This document shows positions 25,581-34,479 of a stretch of DNA of 64,000 nucleotides, one piece after another. Numbering within the stretch: the first letter of the stretch is position 1; each line of letters opens with the position of its first letter. This DNA is from Azospirillum baldaniorum (GTDB taxonomy: Bacteria; Pseudomonadota; Alphaproteobacteria; Azospirillales; Azospirillaceae). The DNA lies in assembly GCF_003119195.2 (NCBI RefSeq), contig NZ_CP022253.1:2861001-2925000 (forward strand). Reading direction: 5' to 3'. The notes beneath the pieces were generated by a model that searched no databases, had not been told where the DNA came from, and saw only the letters and a list, made by a program, of their open reading frames with translations. The translations under genes and the position numbers were made by a program.

Positions 25581-25606
25581 GGGCACCGGGAAACCGGTGC
25601 CCTTTT
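25581..25606 (+). terminator. Intrinsic terminator of the cold-shock gene
   Basis: GGGCACCGG / CCGGTGCCC stem closed by a GAAA tetraloop and followed by TTTT. Confidence 0.9.
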
Positions 25607-25660
25607 CCGTTGCGCGCTTTTCCTCTACAAGCACCCCCCTGACGTTCGGAGTTTCCCCCC

Positions 25661-25891
25661 ATGGCCAAGACCAAGAAGAAGCAGCCGGTGGACAGCGCCT
25701 TCGTGCTGTTCGACGTGCTGTACGAAGACGGCGCCCGCACCTCCAACCGCAAGGTCCCCGGCACGCTGGTCGGCGGCCTGGACGGCGATGAGCCGGCCCG
25801 CGGCTTCATCGAGGAGCAGGACCGCAAGATCGCCGAGATGTCCGGCAATCCCCGCGGCCCCATCAAGTCGATCACCCGCTCGCCCCTCTGA
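25661..25891 (+). CDS. Hypothetical protein, 76 aa
   Basis: A small, strongly basic-start protein (MAKTKKKQP) that I do not recognise. The body reads like a single alpha/beta unit (FVLFDVLYEDGARTSNRKVP) followed by a charged helix (FIEEQDRKIAEMSG). No signal peptide or membrane helix. GGAG lies 9-10 bases before the ATG. It stands alone between the cold-shock terminator and the def operon. Confidence 0.65.
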   Translation: MAKTKKKQPVDSAFVLFDVLYEDGARTSNRKVPGTLVGGLDGDEPARGFIEEQDRKIAEMSGNPRGPIKSITRSPL

Positions 25892-26017
25892 GGTGCGGCC
25901 GTCCCGATGGGATCGGCGGGTCGCCGCGGGTTGTGCCTTGCGCCTTCCTTGACCTCGTGGCCCGCCCCCCATATTTTGACGGATTGTCGCACCTCCACGC
26001 ACCGTTGCTGAGTTCCC

Positions 26018-26524
26018 ATGGCCGTTCTCGATATCCTCGTCGCCCCGCACCCCGTCCTGAAGCAGAAGGCGAAGCCCGTCGACAAGGTCGACGCCCGCAT
26101 CGCCAAGCTGATGGACGACATGGTCGAGACCATGTACGCCGCGAAGGGCATCGGCCTCGCCGCGCCGCAGATCGGCATCCTGGAGCGGGTGATCGTCGTG
26201 GACGTGCACGACAAGGACGAGAAGCCGAACCCCATCCGCCTCGCCAACCCGGAAATCGTCTGGAAATCGGACGAGACCTCGGTGTGCGAGGAGGGCTGCC
26301 TGTCGGTGCCCGACCAGTATGCCGAGGTCACCCGCCCGTCGTCGGTCCGCGTCCGCTATCTGGACGAGACCAACGAGACGCGCGAGATCGAGGCCGACGG
26401 CATGCTGGCCACCTGCATCCAGCACGAGATCGACCATCTGAACGGCGTGCTGTTCGTCGACTACCTGTCGATGCTGAAGCGCAACATGATCCTGCGCAAA
26501 GTCCAGAAGATGCAGCGCGCCTAA
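26018..26524 (+). CDS. def: Peptide deformylase
   Basis: A 168-residue metalloenzyme removing the formyl group from nascent proteins. All three family motifs are present: GIGLAAPQ (from about residue 47), EGCLS (metal-ligand cysteine) and QHEIDHL (two metal-ligand histidines and the catalytic Glu). It is the first gene of a def-fmt-truA operon, with fmt starting 24 bases after its stop. Deformylase and formyltransferase are commonly paired. Confidence 0.97.
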   Translation: MAVLDILVAPHPVLKQKAKPVDKVDARIAKLMDDMVETMYAAKGIGLAAPQIGILERVIVVDVHDKDEKPNPIRLANPEIVWKSDETSVCEEGCLSVPDQYAEVTRPSSVRVRYLDETNETREIEADGMLATCIQHEIDHLNGVLFVDYLSMLKRNMILRKVQKMQRA

Positions 26525-26548
26525 CCTTCTGACGTTGGACGACTCTTC

Positions 26549-27517
26549 ATGACGCCGCTCCGCCTCGTTTTCATGGGCACGCCGGACTTCGCCGTGCCCA
26601 GCCTGCGCGCCCTGGCCGATGCCGGGCACGAGGTGGTCTGCGTCTACAGCCAGCCGCCCCGCCCGGCCGGGCGCGGGCAGCAGGTCCAGAAATCCCCGGT
26701 CCACCGCTTCGCCGAGGAACGCGGCATCCCCGTGCGCACGCCCAAGTCGCTGCGCAACGCCGAGGCCCAGGCGGAGTTCGCCGAGCTGAAGGCCGACGCC
26801 GCGGTGGTCGCCGCCTACGGTCTGATCCTGCCGCAGCCGATCCTCGACGCGCCGCGGCTGGGCTGCCTGAACGTGCACGGCTCGCTGCTGCCGCGCTGGC
26901 GCGGGGCCGCCCCGATCCAGCGCTCGATCCTGGCCGGCGACGCCGAGACCGGCATCACCATCATGCAGATGGACATCGGGCTGGACACCGGGGCCATGCT
27001 GCTGAAGGACGCGGTGCCAATCACCGCCGAGACCACCGCCAGCAGCCTGCACGACGCGCTGGCCGACATGGGCGCCCGCCTGATCGTCGAGGCGCTCGAC
27101 GGCCTTGCCGCCGGCCGCCTGACCGCCGAGCCGCAGCCCGAGGCGGGCGTGACCTACGCCGCCAAGCTGACGCGCGAGGATGGCCGGCTCGACTGGACGC
27201 GCGACGCCGCCTATGTGGAGCGGCAGGTCCGCGCGCTCACCCCCTGGCCCGGCTGCTGGTTCGACGCCCCGACGCCGACCGGCGGGGTGGAGCGCATCAA
27301 GATTCTGAAGGCCGAACCGGTCCCCGACGCCCGCAAGGCGGCCCCCGGCACGCTGCTGGACGACCGTCTGACCGTGGCCTGTTCCGACGGCGCCGTGCGT
27401 CTCACCCTGGTGCAGCGGCCCGGCAAGGCCCCGGTGGACGGCGCCGCCCTGCTGCGCGGCTTCGCCCTGCCCGTCGGCACCCGTCTCGGCGACGCCGCAT
27501 GCAGCGCTGGAAACTGA
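26549..27517 (+). CDS. fmt: Methionyl-tRNA formyltransferase
   Basis: A 322-residue enzyme that formylates initiator Met-tRNA using 10-formyltetrahydrofolate. The N-terminal catalytic domain begins [19 protein letters not shown]; the active-site region [20 protein letters not shown] and DTGAMLL are intact, and the C-terminal tRNA-binding domain follows from about residue 210. The 3' end overlaps truA by 19 bases, indicating coupled translation. Confidence 0.97.
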   Translation: MTPLRLVFMGTPDFAVPSLRALADAGHEVVCVYSQPPRPAGRGQQVQKSPVHRFAEERGIPVRTPKSLRNAEAQAEFAELKADAAVVAAYGLILPQPILDAPRLGCLNVHGSLLPRWRGAAPIQRSILAGDAETGITIMQMDIGLDTGAMLLKDAVPITAETTASSLHDALADMGARLIVEALDGLAAGRLTAEPQPEAGVTYAAKLTREDGRLDWTRDAAYVERQVRALTPWPGCWFDAPTPTGGVERIKILKAEPVPDARKAAPGTLLDDRLTVACSDGAVRLTLVQRPGKAPVDGAALLRGFALPVGTRLGDAACSAGN

Positions 27518-28236
27518 CCCTCGAATATGACGGCCGGCCCTTCGTCGGCTGGCAGCGGCAGGACAACGGCCCCTCCGTCCAGCAGACGCTGGAGGAGGCC
27601 ATAGAGCGCCTGTCCGGCGAAACCGTGCGCGTCCACACCTCCGGACGGACGGACGCCGGGGTGCACGCGCTGGGGCAGGTCTGCCATTTCGATCTGGAAA
27701 AGCCCTTCACCGGGCTGAAGCTGCGCGACGCGCTGAACTTCCACCTGAGGCCCGCCCCCGTCGCCGTCCTGCAGGCCGAGGCGGTACCGGAGGATTTCCA
27801 CGCGCGCATGACCTGCCTGGGGCGCAGCTACGTCTTCCGCATCGTCAACCGCCGCGCCCCGCTCGCCCTGGAGACGGGCCGCGCCTGGCACGTCATGCGG
27901 CCGCTGGACGCCGAGGCGATGCACGTGGCCGCGCAGGTCCTGGTCGGCCAGCACGACTTCACCAGCTTCCGCGCCGCGCTCTGCCAAGCCAACTCCCCGG
28001 TCAAGACGCTGGAGCGGCTGGCCGTCGAGCGGGTCGGCGACGAGGTCCGGGTGCACGCCGCCGCCCGCTCTTTCCTGCACCATCAGGTGCGCAACATGGT
28101 GGGCACGCTGGAGCTGGTCGGTGCCGGCAAGTGGAGCGCCGATGACCTGCGCCGCGCGCTGGAGGCCCGCAACCGCTCCGCCGCCGGGCCGACCGCCCCG
28201 CCCGATGGGCTGTATTTCGTCAACGCCCGCTACTGA
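27499..28236 (+). CDS. truA: tRNA pseudouridine(38-40) synthase
   Basis: A 245-residue enzyme converting uridines 38-40 of the tRNA anticodon arm to pseudouridine. The catalytic Asp lies in [13 protein letters not shown] (about residue 52). [25 protein letters not shown] and [17 protein letters not shown] also match the family. It is the last gene of the def-fmt-truA operon and overlaps fmt by 19 bases. Confidence 0.97.
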   Translation: MQRWKLTLEYDGRPFVGWQRQDNGPSVQQTLEEAIERLSGETVRVHTSGRTDAGVHALGQVCHFDLEKPFTGLKLRDALNFHLRPAPVAVLQAEAVPEDFHARMTCLGRSYVFRIVNRRAPLALETGRAWHVMRPLDAEAMHVAAQVLVGQHDFTSFRAALCQANSPVKTLERLAVERVGDEVRVHAAARSFLHHQVRNMVGTLELVGAGKWSADDLRRALEARNRSAAGPTAPPDGLYFVNARY

Positions 28237-28319
28237 CGCCCATAAGGCGGCGTCTGGCGCTCGTCGCCAATTGCCGATAGACTCCCAGGCGAAGCACAAC
28301 CGGCCGGATTTCCGTCGCC

Positions 28320-29666
28320 GTGCACCGCCGTCCGCCACGCCTGTTCCCACCGTTCCTTCTGCTGATCGTCGCGCTGCTGCTGACCGGCTGCGGCGTGGAC
28401 GGCGATCAGGCCGCTCTGTGCCGCAAGCTGATCCCCGCCTTCGACTCCGGCCCCGTCACCATCTTGGACACGGAGGCGCTGGGCGGCGACGAGCCCGCGT
28501 TGCGCCTGACCTACCGCACGGACAACGGCGGCGCAGAAACGGGCACCCACTGGATCGCCTGCCGCTTCGGCGGACGCTTCTTCGACTCGCGCCGGCACGA
28601 ACTGGTGGCGGTGGCGACCGACCGCATGGGGCGGCTGCGGCCCATGCAATTCACCATGCTGCGCGTCTGGGCCGGCCTTCCCGCCGCCCGCCTCGGCCTG
28701 CCGCCGGAGTCGAGCGGACCGGAACCGCAACCGCGGACGGACTGGGCGCCGCTGCTGTTCTTCCTGCAACAGCTCATCAACGCGGCCACGGTGGCCTGCG
28801 TCTACGGGCTGCTGGCGCTGGGCTACACGCTGGTCTACGGCATCCTCGGGCAGATCAACCTCGCCATGGGCGAGCTGACGATGATCGGCGCCATGCTGAC
28901 CGCCATGGGGGCGGCGGCGCTGGGCATGGCCGGGCTGGGCAGCCTTCCGCTGGCGGTGCTGGGAGTCTTCGCCACGGTGATGGCCTTCACCGCCGTCCAG
29001 GGCTGGACCATGGACCGGCTGGTGTTCCGCCGCCTGCGCCGCACCCACAACCACACGCCGCTGATCGCCGCCGTCGGCCTGTCCATCGCCTATCAGGAGG
29101 GGATGCGGCTCCTGCACGGCGCCCGCGACTGGTGGCCCGCCCAGTTTCTGGCCGACCGGCACGAGTTGCTCAGCGACGGCGCCTTCACCGTCACCGCCCT
29201 GACCTCGCAGGCGGTGATCCTGCTGATGACCGGCGGGCTCTACGCCCTGCTGTGGGCGATCATGCAGCGCACCGCCTACGGCCGCGCCCACCGCGCCTGC
29301 GCCGACGACGTGGGGGCCGCCGAACTGGTCGGGGTGGATGTGGACCGCACCGTCGCCACCACCTTCGCGGTGGGCGGCGCGCTGGCCGCGGCGGCGGGGG
29401 CGGTGATCGCGCTCTATTACGGCGGGGTGAATTTCTACACGGGCTATCTGGTGGGATTCAAGGCGCTGGCCGCCGCGGTGGTCGGCGGCATCGGGTCGGT
29501 CCCCGGCGCCATGCTGGGCGGCGCCCTGCTGGGGCTGGTCGAGACTTTCTGGTCAGCCTATTTCGCCATCGCCTACAAGGATATCGTGGCCTTCGGCCTG
29601 CTCACCCTCTTCCTGATCTACCGCCCGGACGGGCTGATGGGCCATCGCCGCGGGCGGGGGGATTGA
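28320..29666 (+). CDS. LivH-type branched-chain amino acid ABC permease with lipoprotein-like N-terminal extension
   Basis: A 448-residue membrane protein. Residues 1-24 look like a lipoprotein signal (FLLLIVALLLTGC); about residues 25-135 form a soluble, probably periplasmic segment of unknown function. From about residue 140 it is a LivH permease: YGLLALGYTLVYGILGQINLA, multiple helices, the ATPase-contacting ACADDVGAAELVGVDVDRTV loop and FKALAAAVVGGIGSVPGAML. LivH works with LivM, LivG, LivF and a binding protein; none is encoded nearby. The start is GTG 28320 with a weak ribosome binding site, but the signal segment supports it. Confidence 0.85.
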   Translation: MHRRPPRLFPPFLLLIVALLLTGCGVDGDQAALCRKLIPAFDSGPVTILDTEALGGDEPALRLTYRTDNGGAETGTHWIACRFGGRFFDSRRHELVAVATDRMGRLRPMQFTMLRVWAGLPAARLGLPPESSGPEPQPRTDWAPLLFFLQQLINAATVACVYGLLALGYTLVYGILGQINLAMGELTMIGAMLTAMGAAALGMAGLGSLPLAVLGVFATVMAFTAVQGWTMDRLVFRRLRRTHNHTPLIAAVGLSIAYQEGMRLLHGARDWWPAQFLADRHELLSDGAFTVTALTSQAVILLMTGGLYALLWAIMQRTAYGRAHRACADDVGAAELVGVDVDRTVATTFAVGGALAAAAGAVIALYYGGVNFYTGYLVGFKALAAAVVGGIGSVPGAMLGGALLGLVETFWSAYFAIAYKDIVAFGLLTLFLIYRPDGLMGHRRGRGD

Positions 29667-29690
29667 GAGCCCCCCGGTGGCGGGGACCGG

Positions 29691-30131
29691 TCAGGGAAGG
29701 TCCGCCCCCATGGCTGCGGCGATGGTGTCCAGGTCGCGGTCGGTGACCGTGAACAGCCCGAAGCGGAACGGATAGCCCCAATTCCGCACCCCGGCGGAGA
29801 AGTCCAGCCGGTCGAGCAGGGGCAGGATCGGCGTCTCCCGCCCGTCCAGCCACCGCACGTCGCGGCGGAAGGGAACGAAGCCCCCGCCCATGTCGAACGG
29901 GTAAGGCGTGCCGTCCCGCACGATCCCCACGGCGGTGAAGGACTGCAGGCGGTCCTTTCCCTGGAAGCGCTCGGTCGGCGAATAGTAGGCGACGCGGTCC
30001 CCCGGACGGATGCGGCGCAGCGGCGCCGCCTTGCCGTGGCAGACCTGCATGAAGCCCTCCGTCCGCCCCCGCCGGACATGCTCGGCGGAGGCGACGGCGA
30101 TCCAGCTGCGGCTGGCGGTGGTCCGATCCAT
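29691..30131 (-). CDS. EVE domain-containing protein
   Basis: A 146-residue protein consisting of one EVE (PUA-like) domain: SWIAVASAEHVRRGRTEGFM, QVCHGKAAPLRRIRPGDRV, YYSPTERFQGKD and FTAVGIV are characteristic. EVE domains are thought to recognise modified bases in DNA or RNA. ATG 30131 starts at the domain boundary; the long upstream frame overlaps the preceding gene. The gap to the VOC gene is 8 bases, so the two are probably co-transcribed. Confidence 0.85.
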   Translation of the reverse strand: MDRTTASRSWIAVASAEHVRRGRTEGFMQVCHGKAAPLRRIRPGDRVAYYSPTERFQGKDRLQSFTAVGIVRDGTPYPFDMGGGFVPFRRDVRWLDGRETPILPLLDRLDFSAGVRNWGYPFRFGLFTVTDRDLDTIAAAMGADLP

Positions 30132-30139
30132 GGCGGACC

Positions 30140-30517
30140 TCACGCTTCCGTCGGGGCGAAGACGCGCAGGCGGTGCCCGTCCGGGTCCAGCGCGACGAAG
30201 GTGTGGCCGAAATCCATGGCGGTCGGCGGCTGGGCGATGGTCAGGCCGCGCCGCACCCAGTCGTCGTGAAGGGCCTGCACCGCCTCGGCACCGCCCACCC
30301 GGAAGCCGATCTCCCCGCTGCCGCCGAGCGGCCCGGCGGAGGCCGCCGGCTCCACCGTGTGGCGCGACCACAGCCCCAACATGACGCCGGAGTCCAGGGC
30401 GAACATGGCGAAGGTGGGCGACGCCTCGACCGGCGGCTTGCCGGTCAGGTCGGCGTAGAAGGCGGCGCTGGCGGTCGGGCTGTCCACATAGAGAAGGATG
30501 ATGTTGGCGCTGAACAT
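30140..30517 (-). CDS. VOC (glyoxalase/bleomycin-resistance-like) family protein
   Basis: A 125-residue protein with one pair of beta-alpha-beta-beta-beta modules. The first (NIILLYVDSPTASAAFYADL) and second (EIGFRVGGAEAVQALHDDWV, then DFGHTFVALDPDGHRLRVF) are clear. VOC proteins range from isomerases and dioxygenases to drug-binding resistance proteins; this one resembles the PhnB-like group of unknown substrate. It sits between the WYL regulator and the EVE gene, all on one strand. Confidence 0.88.
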   Translation of the reverse strand: MFSANIILLYVDSPTASAAFYADLTGKPPVEASPTFAMFALDSGVMLGLWSRHTVEPAASAGPLGGSGEIGFRVGGAEAVQALHDDWVRRGLTIAQPPTAMDFGHTFVALDPDGHRLRVFAPTEA

Positions 30518-30622
30518 GGGCTGTTGTCCTCGCTGATCTCCGGCACGGGCGATCCCGTCCGGCGAAGACCAAGCTAGGCCAACACCCTGACAGTTTCTGT
30601 CAGCAGTCGTGCGCGGGCACGC

Positions 30623-31312
30623 TCACCGGACCGGGATGCCCTCGGCCTCGCGCCATTCCTTCAGCAGCGCCTGCCGCCGCCGCGGGTAGCGGGCTTCCAG
30701 CGCCGTCACGGAGACGATGCGGTCGGCACGGAAATGGCGGATCGCCCCGCGCAGCTCGCACCACGCGACCATGACGCGCAGCCGGTCGAAGAAGCCGAGC
30801 GCGAAGGGCCAGACGGTGCGCTCGGTGGCGGCCCCGTCGCGGTCGCGGTAGGCGATGGACAGCTTGCGCTCGCTGCGGATGGCCCGCCGGACGACGGCGA
30901 GGTCGACGCCGTCCCCGACGATCGGCTCTCCCGGCCCGACGAGCAGCGCGGAGGCGTCCATACGGTCGCGGAGGTCCCGTGGCAGCACCACCGCGATCTT
31001 GGCGAGCGCGTTCTGCGCCGCCGCCCCCAGCGCGCCGTCGGCGCGGTCGGCCACCCAGCGGATGCCCAGCGCGAGCGCCTCGATCTCCTCCTCCGCGAAC
31101 ATCAGCGGCGGCAGCAGGAAACCGGGCTGGAGGAGATAGCCGACGCCCGGCTCGCCGTCGATGCGGGCGCCCTGGGCCTGGAGGGTGGCGATGTCGCGGT
31201 AGATCGTGCGCAGGCTGACGCCGAGTTCGTCGGCGAGGACGTGCCCGCTGACCGGCCGGCGATGGCGCCGCAGGCACTGGATCAGATCGATGAGGCGTTC
31301 GGCGCGCGACAG
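30623..31312 (-). CDS. YafY-type HTH-WYL transcriptional regulator, apparent CTG start
   Basis: A 229-residue regulator if translated from CTG 31312. The N-terminal helix-turn-helix reads SRAERLIDLIQCLRRHRRPV, then ELGVSLRTIYRDIATLQAQG and a wing ending GVGYLLQPGF. A linker leads to a WYL domain in about residues 130-200 (RKLSIAYRDRDG, VWPFALGFFDR). The first ATG in frame, 31102, would delete the whole DNA-binding domain, and no GTG or TTG lies between. The CTG falls where YafY proteins have their Met and is preceded by AGGGG at 8 bases. It probably controls the VOC and EVE genes downstream. Confidence 0.75.
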   Translation of the reverse strand: MSRAERLIDLIQCLRRHRRPVSGHVLADELGVSLRTIYRDIATLQAQGARIDGEPGVGYLLQPGFLLPPLMFAEEEIEALALGIRWVADRADGALGAAAQNALAKIAVVLPRDLRDRMDASALLVGPGEPIVGDGVDLAVVRRAIRSERKLSIAYRDRDGAATERTVWPFALGFFDRLRVMVAWCELRGAIRHFRADRIVSVTALEARYPRRRQALLKEWREAEGIPVR

Positions 31313-31324
31313 CGGAGATGCCCC

Positions 31325-31366
31325 TAAAAACGACGAAGCGGGGACGGCTGGAAGGCCATCCCCGCT
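31325..31366 (-). terminator. Intrinsic terminator of leuC
   Basis: On the minus strand, AGCGGGGA / TCCCCGCT with inner pairing (TGGC...GCCG region) leads to a T-run at 31329-31325. It lies 28 bases after the leuC stop and ends 13 bases before the CTG start of the WYL regulator. Confidence 0.8.
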
Positions 31367-31393
31367 CCGGGCGTCACAGCGGACCGTGAGAGC

Positions 31394-32797
31394 TTACAGG
31401 CTGCGCACGTCGGTCAGGTGCCCGGTCACCGCCGCCGCGGCGGCCATGGCCGGGCTGAGCAAGTGGGTGCGCCCGCCGCGGCCCTGGCGGCCCTCGAAGT
31501 TGCGGTTGGAGGTCGAGGCGCTGCGCTCGCCCGGCGACAGGCGGTCGGCGTTCATGGCGAGGCACATGGAACAGCCCGGCTCACGCCACTCGAAGCCGGC
31601 CTCGGTGAAGATCTTGTCCAGGCCCTCTTCCTCCGCCTGATCCTTCACCAGACCGGAGCCCGGGACGACCAGGGCGCGCACGCCCTCGGCGACCTTGCGG
31701 CCCTGGGCGATCACCGCGGCGGCGCGCAAATCCTCGATACGGCCGTTGGTGCAGGAGCCGATGAAGACGGTGTCCACCTTCACGTCGGTCAGCTTCTGGC
31801 CGGGCTCCAGGCCCATGTAGGCCAGCGAGCGCTCGACGGCGGCGCGCTTGCCGGCGTCGGCCACGTCGGCCGGGTTCGGCACGGTCGCGGTGATCGGCAG
31901 CACGTCCTCCGGGCTGGTGCCCCAGGTGACCTGCGGAACGATGTCGGCGGCGTTCAGCACGACGGTGGTGTCGTAGACCGCGCCCTCGTCCGACGGCAGG
32001 GTCTTCCAGTATTCCACCGCCTGCTCCCAGGCGCCGGCCTTCGGGGCCAGGGCGCGGCCCTTCACATACTCGAAGGTCTTCTCGTCCGGGGCGATCAGGC
32101 CGGCGCGGGCGCCGCCCTCGATGGCCATGTTGCAGACGGTCATGCGGCCTTCCATCGACAGGCCGCGGATGGCGTCGCCGGCGAACTCGATGACGTGGCC
32201 GGTACCGCCGGCGGTGCCGATCCGGCCGATGATCGCCAGCACGATGTCCTTGGCGGTCACGCCGGCCGGCAGCTCGCCGTCGACGCGGACCAGCATGTTC
32301 TTGGCCGGCTTCTGCAGCAGGGTCTGGGTGGCCAGAACATGCTCCACCTCCGACGTGCCGATGCCGAAGGCGAGCGCGCCGAAGGCACCGTGCGTCGCCG
32401 TGTGGCTGTCGCCGCAGACGATGGTGGCGCCGGGCAGCGTGAAGCCCTGCTCCGGACCGACGATGTGCACGATGCCCTGGCGGACGTCGTCCATCGGGAA
32501 GTAGCGGACGCCGAAGTCGCGCGCGTTCTTGTCCAGCGTCTCGACCTGGATGCGGCTTTCCTCCTCGACGATGCCCTTGGAGCGGTCGGTAGTCGGCACG
32601 TTGTGGTCGGGAACGGCGAGGGTCGCTTCCGGACGGCGCACCGGACGGCCGGCAAGCCGCAGCCCCTCGAACGCCTGCGGGCTGGTCACTTCATGGACCA
32701 GATGGCGGTCGATGTAGAGGATGCAGGTGCCGTCGTCCTGACGGTGGACGACGTGGCTGTCCCAAATCTTGTCGAACAGGGTGCGCGGCTTGGACAT
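31394..32797 (-). CDS. leuC: 3-isopropylmalate dehydratase large subunit
   Basis: A 467-residue aconitase-superfamily protein catalysing isomerisation of 2- to 3-isopropylmalate in leucine synthesis, together with LeuD. It begins [36 protein letters not shown], the iron-sulfur cysteine in [14 protein letters not shown], and the second pair in [18 protein letters not shown] are intact. GAGAGAG precedes ATG 32797; the frame upstream lacks conservation. leuD, often the next gene, is not here; a terminator and a WYL regulator follow instead. Confidence 0.96.
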   Translation of the reverse strand: MSKPRTLFDKIWDSHVVHRQDDGTCILYIDRHLVHEVTSPQAFEGLRLAGRPVRRPEATLAVPDHNVPTTDRSKGIVEEESRIQVETLDKNARDFGVRYFPMDDVRQGIVHIVGPEQGFTLPGATIVCGDSHTATHGAFGALAFGIGTSEVEHVLATQTLLQKPAKNMLVRVDGELPAGVTAKDIVLAIIGRIGTAGGTGHVIEFAGDAIRGLSMEGRMTVCNMAIEGGARAGLIAPDEKTFEYVKGRALAPKAGAWEQAVEYWKTLPSDEGAVYDTTVVLNAADIVPQVTWGTSPEDVLPITATVPNPADVADAGKRAAVERSLAYMGLEPGQKLTDVKVDTVFIGSCTNGRIEDLRAAAVIAQGRKVAEGVRALVVPGSGLVKDQAEEEGLDKIFTEAGFEWREPGCSMCLAMNADRLSPGERSASTSNRNFEGRQGRGGRTHLLSPAMAAAAAVTGHLTDVRSL

Positions 32798-33045
32798 AGC
32801 AACTCTCTCTCGCGGCAATTCTCTCTCGCAAACCACAGACCGGACGAACGAAGCGTGCGGTAAGAGGGCCGCACAATAGCCGTCTCTTTCAACCAGGACA
32901 AGGCCGAGCCTGTGGAAAACACCCCGCATCCCGCAGCGAAAAATCGCCGCTCCCCCGCGCCGCCCATCGGCTGGCGGGGAAGGCGCTCCTTATGGTAGCG
33001 TCCGCCCACCGATCTCCATTGCCCCATTCGATGAAGGGTCATCCC

Positions 33046-33243
33046 GTGACGGACCCCACTGTCCGCTGTGAACGCTGCGAACGGCCGTATCCCGCCGAGC
33101 TTCCCGGCTGCCCGAACTGCCGGCGCATCCGCCAGACCAACATCGCCATCGCCACCACCATGATCCTTCTGGTGCTGTTCGCCATCGGCGGCTGGTTCGG
33201 CATCCAGGTCTTCACCGGCTTCTCCACCGGCGGCACGCCATAA
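33046..33243 (+). CDS. Small zinc-ribbon membrane protein, 65 aa
   Basis: A 65-residue protein with two CxxC knuckles (CERCERPYPAELPGCPNC), giving a four-cysteine zinc ribbon, followed by one transmembrane helix (IAIATTMILLVLFAIGGWFG) and a short Gly-rich tail. The ribbon would face the cytoplasm if the helix is a simple anchor. I prefer GTG 33046 because AAGGG lies at a good distance; ATG 33031 in frame would add five residues. Function unknown. Confidence 0.7.
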   Translation: MTDPTVRCERCERPYPAELPGCPNCRRIRQTNIAIATTMILLVLFAIGGWFGIQVFTGFSTGGTP

Positions 33244-33346
33244 CGCCGTAACGCCGGCCCCTCGCGGGGCTGCCGCACCGGGAACGCAGACCTCCCGCCC
33301 CCACCCGCGCCGTAGGATGCGGCAAAATTCAGGGTTGGGAGGACTC

Positions 33347-34276
33347 ATGGCGGATCAGGCCATGCCACGCGCCGCGGCCGGCCAGGGACCCGTGGGCGGT
33401 CCGGGCGCCGTGGTCTACGCGCAGCTTGCGGGAATCGTGCTGTTCTGGGGGGCCAACTGGCCCCTGATGAAGCTGGCCCTGTCCGACATTGGGCCGCTGA
33501 CCTTCTGCTTTCTCCGTTTCGCCGGGGCGGCGGCGGTGCTGGCCCTGCTGTCGCGGGTGCTGCGCTTCCCCCTCCTGCCGCCGCCGGGGGAGCGCTGGCC
33601 GCTGGCCCTGGTCGGGCTGCTCCAGATCGCCGGCATGCTGGACCTCAGCTCCATCGCGCTGCGGGTGGTGCCGCCGGGACGGGCCGCGGTGCTGGCCTAC
33701 ACCATGCAGATGTGGGCGCTGCCGCTGGGCGTCCTGCTCGCCGGGGAGCGCTTCACGCGCGGGCGAGTGATCGGCGCGCTGCTGACCTTCGCCGGCGTCC
33801 TCGTCTTCTTCAACCCTGCGCTGATGGACTGGAGCGATCCGGCGGTTCTGCTGGGCAACGGGCTGCTGCTCGCTTGCGCGCTGAGCTGGGCGCTCGGTGC
33901 CACCCTCTACCGCCGGCGCCGCGGCGGCTGGCGCACGCCCTTCTGGACCCAGACCTTCTGGCAGATCGCCGTCAGCGCCGTGGCGACCGCGCCGCTGGCC
34001 CTGGCGGCGGAGCACGCCCGGCCGATCCATTGGACGCCCGCGCTGGGCACCGTCCTGGCCTTCAACTGGGTGATCGCGACGGGGCTGTGCTTCTGGTGGT
34101 GGGCGAAGTCCCTGACCGCCATGCCGGCGGCGCAGGCCGGGCAGATCATCTGCCTCGTCCCCGTCACCGCCCTCCTGCTGAGCGCGGTCTTCATGGGCGA
34201 GCCGCTGACGGCCGGCGTGCTGATCGCGGTGGCGCTGATCGGCGCGGGGATCCTGACAACGATGCGGGCGCGGTAG
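33347..34276 (+). CDS. EamA/DMT-superfamily transporter
   Basis: A 309-residue inner-membrane protein with ten predicted helices in two EamA repeats. LFWGANWPLMKLALSDIGPL and FLRFAGAAAVLALLS mark the first repeat; SWALGATLYRRRRGG starts the second and IICLVPVTALLLSAVFMGEP ends it. The family exports amino acids, nucleotides or related metabolites. GGGAGGA precedes ATG 33347. It converges on rplS, with repeat copy 3 between the two. Confidence 0.88.
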   Translation: MADQAMPRAAAGQGPVGGPGAVVYAQLAGIVLFWGANWPLMKLALSDIGPLTFCFLRFAGAAAVLALLSRVLRFPLLPPPGERWPLALVGLLQIAGMLDLSSIALRVVPPGRAAVLAYTMQMWALPLGVLLAGERFTRGRVIGALLTFAGVLVFFNPALMDWSDPAVLLGNGLLLACALSWALGATLYRRRRGGWRTPFWTQTFWQIAVSAVATAPLALAAEHARPIHWTPALGTVLAFNWVIATGLCFWWWAKSLTAMPAAQAGQIICLVPVTALLLSAVFMGEPLTAGVLIAVALIGAGILTTMRAR

Positions 34277-34303
34277 GGGAGGTGATCGGGTAGTGGTCGA
34301 CGT

Positions 34304-34388
34304 GGGCCCCCACCCAACCCTCCCCCGCTTCGCAGGGGAGGGCTTTTCTCCTCCCCCTGCGAAAGCGGGGGGAGGTCGGGAGGGGGGC
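34304..34388. repeat. GC-rich intergenic palindromic repeat, copy 3 (subtype B)
   Basis: Begins GGGCCCCCACCCAACCCTCC and ends GGAGGTCGGGAGGGGGGC, with inner cores CCCTCCCCCGCTTCGCAGGG and its mirror. It is almost identical in layout to copy 8 at 62069, which is 28 kb away. It lies between convergent genes. Confidence 0.8.
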
Positions 34389-34417
34389 ATCGGCGCAACC
34401 ACGTCCCCAACGCCAAA

Positions 34418-34445
34418 CACCCGCCCGGATTGCTCCGGGCGGGTG
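34418..34445 (-). terminator. Intrinsic terminator of the rplS operon
   Basis: A perfect 11-bp stem CACCCGCCCGG / CCGGGCGGGTG with a 6-base loop and three T on the minus strand, 34 bases after the rplS stop. Confidence 0.8.
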
Positions 34446-34479
34446 CTGGTTCAGGCGTACCGAACGAAAGGGCGCCGGA

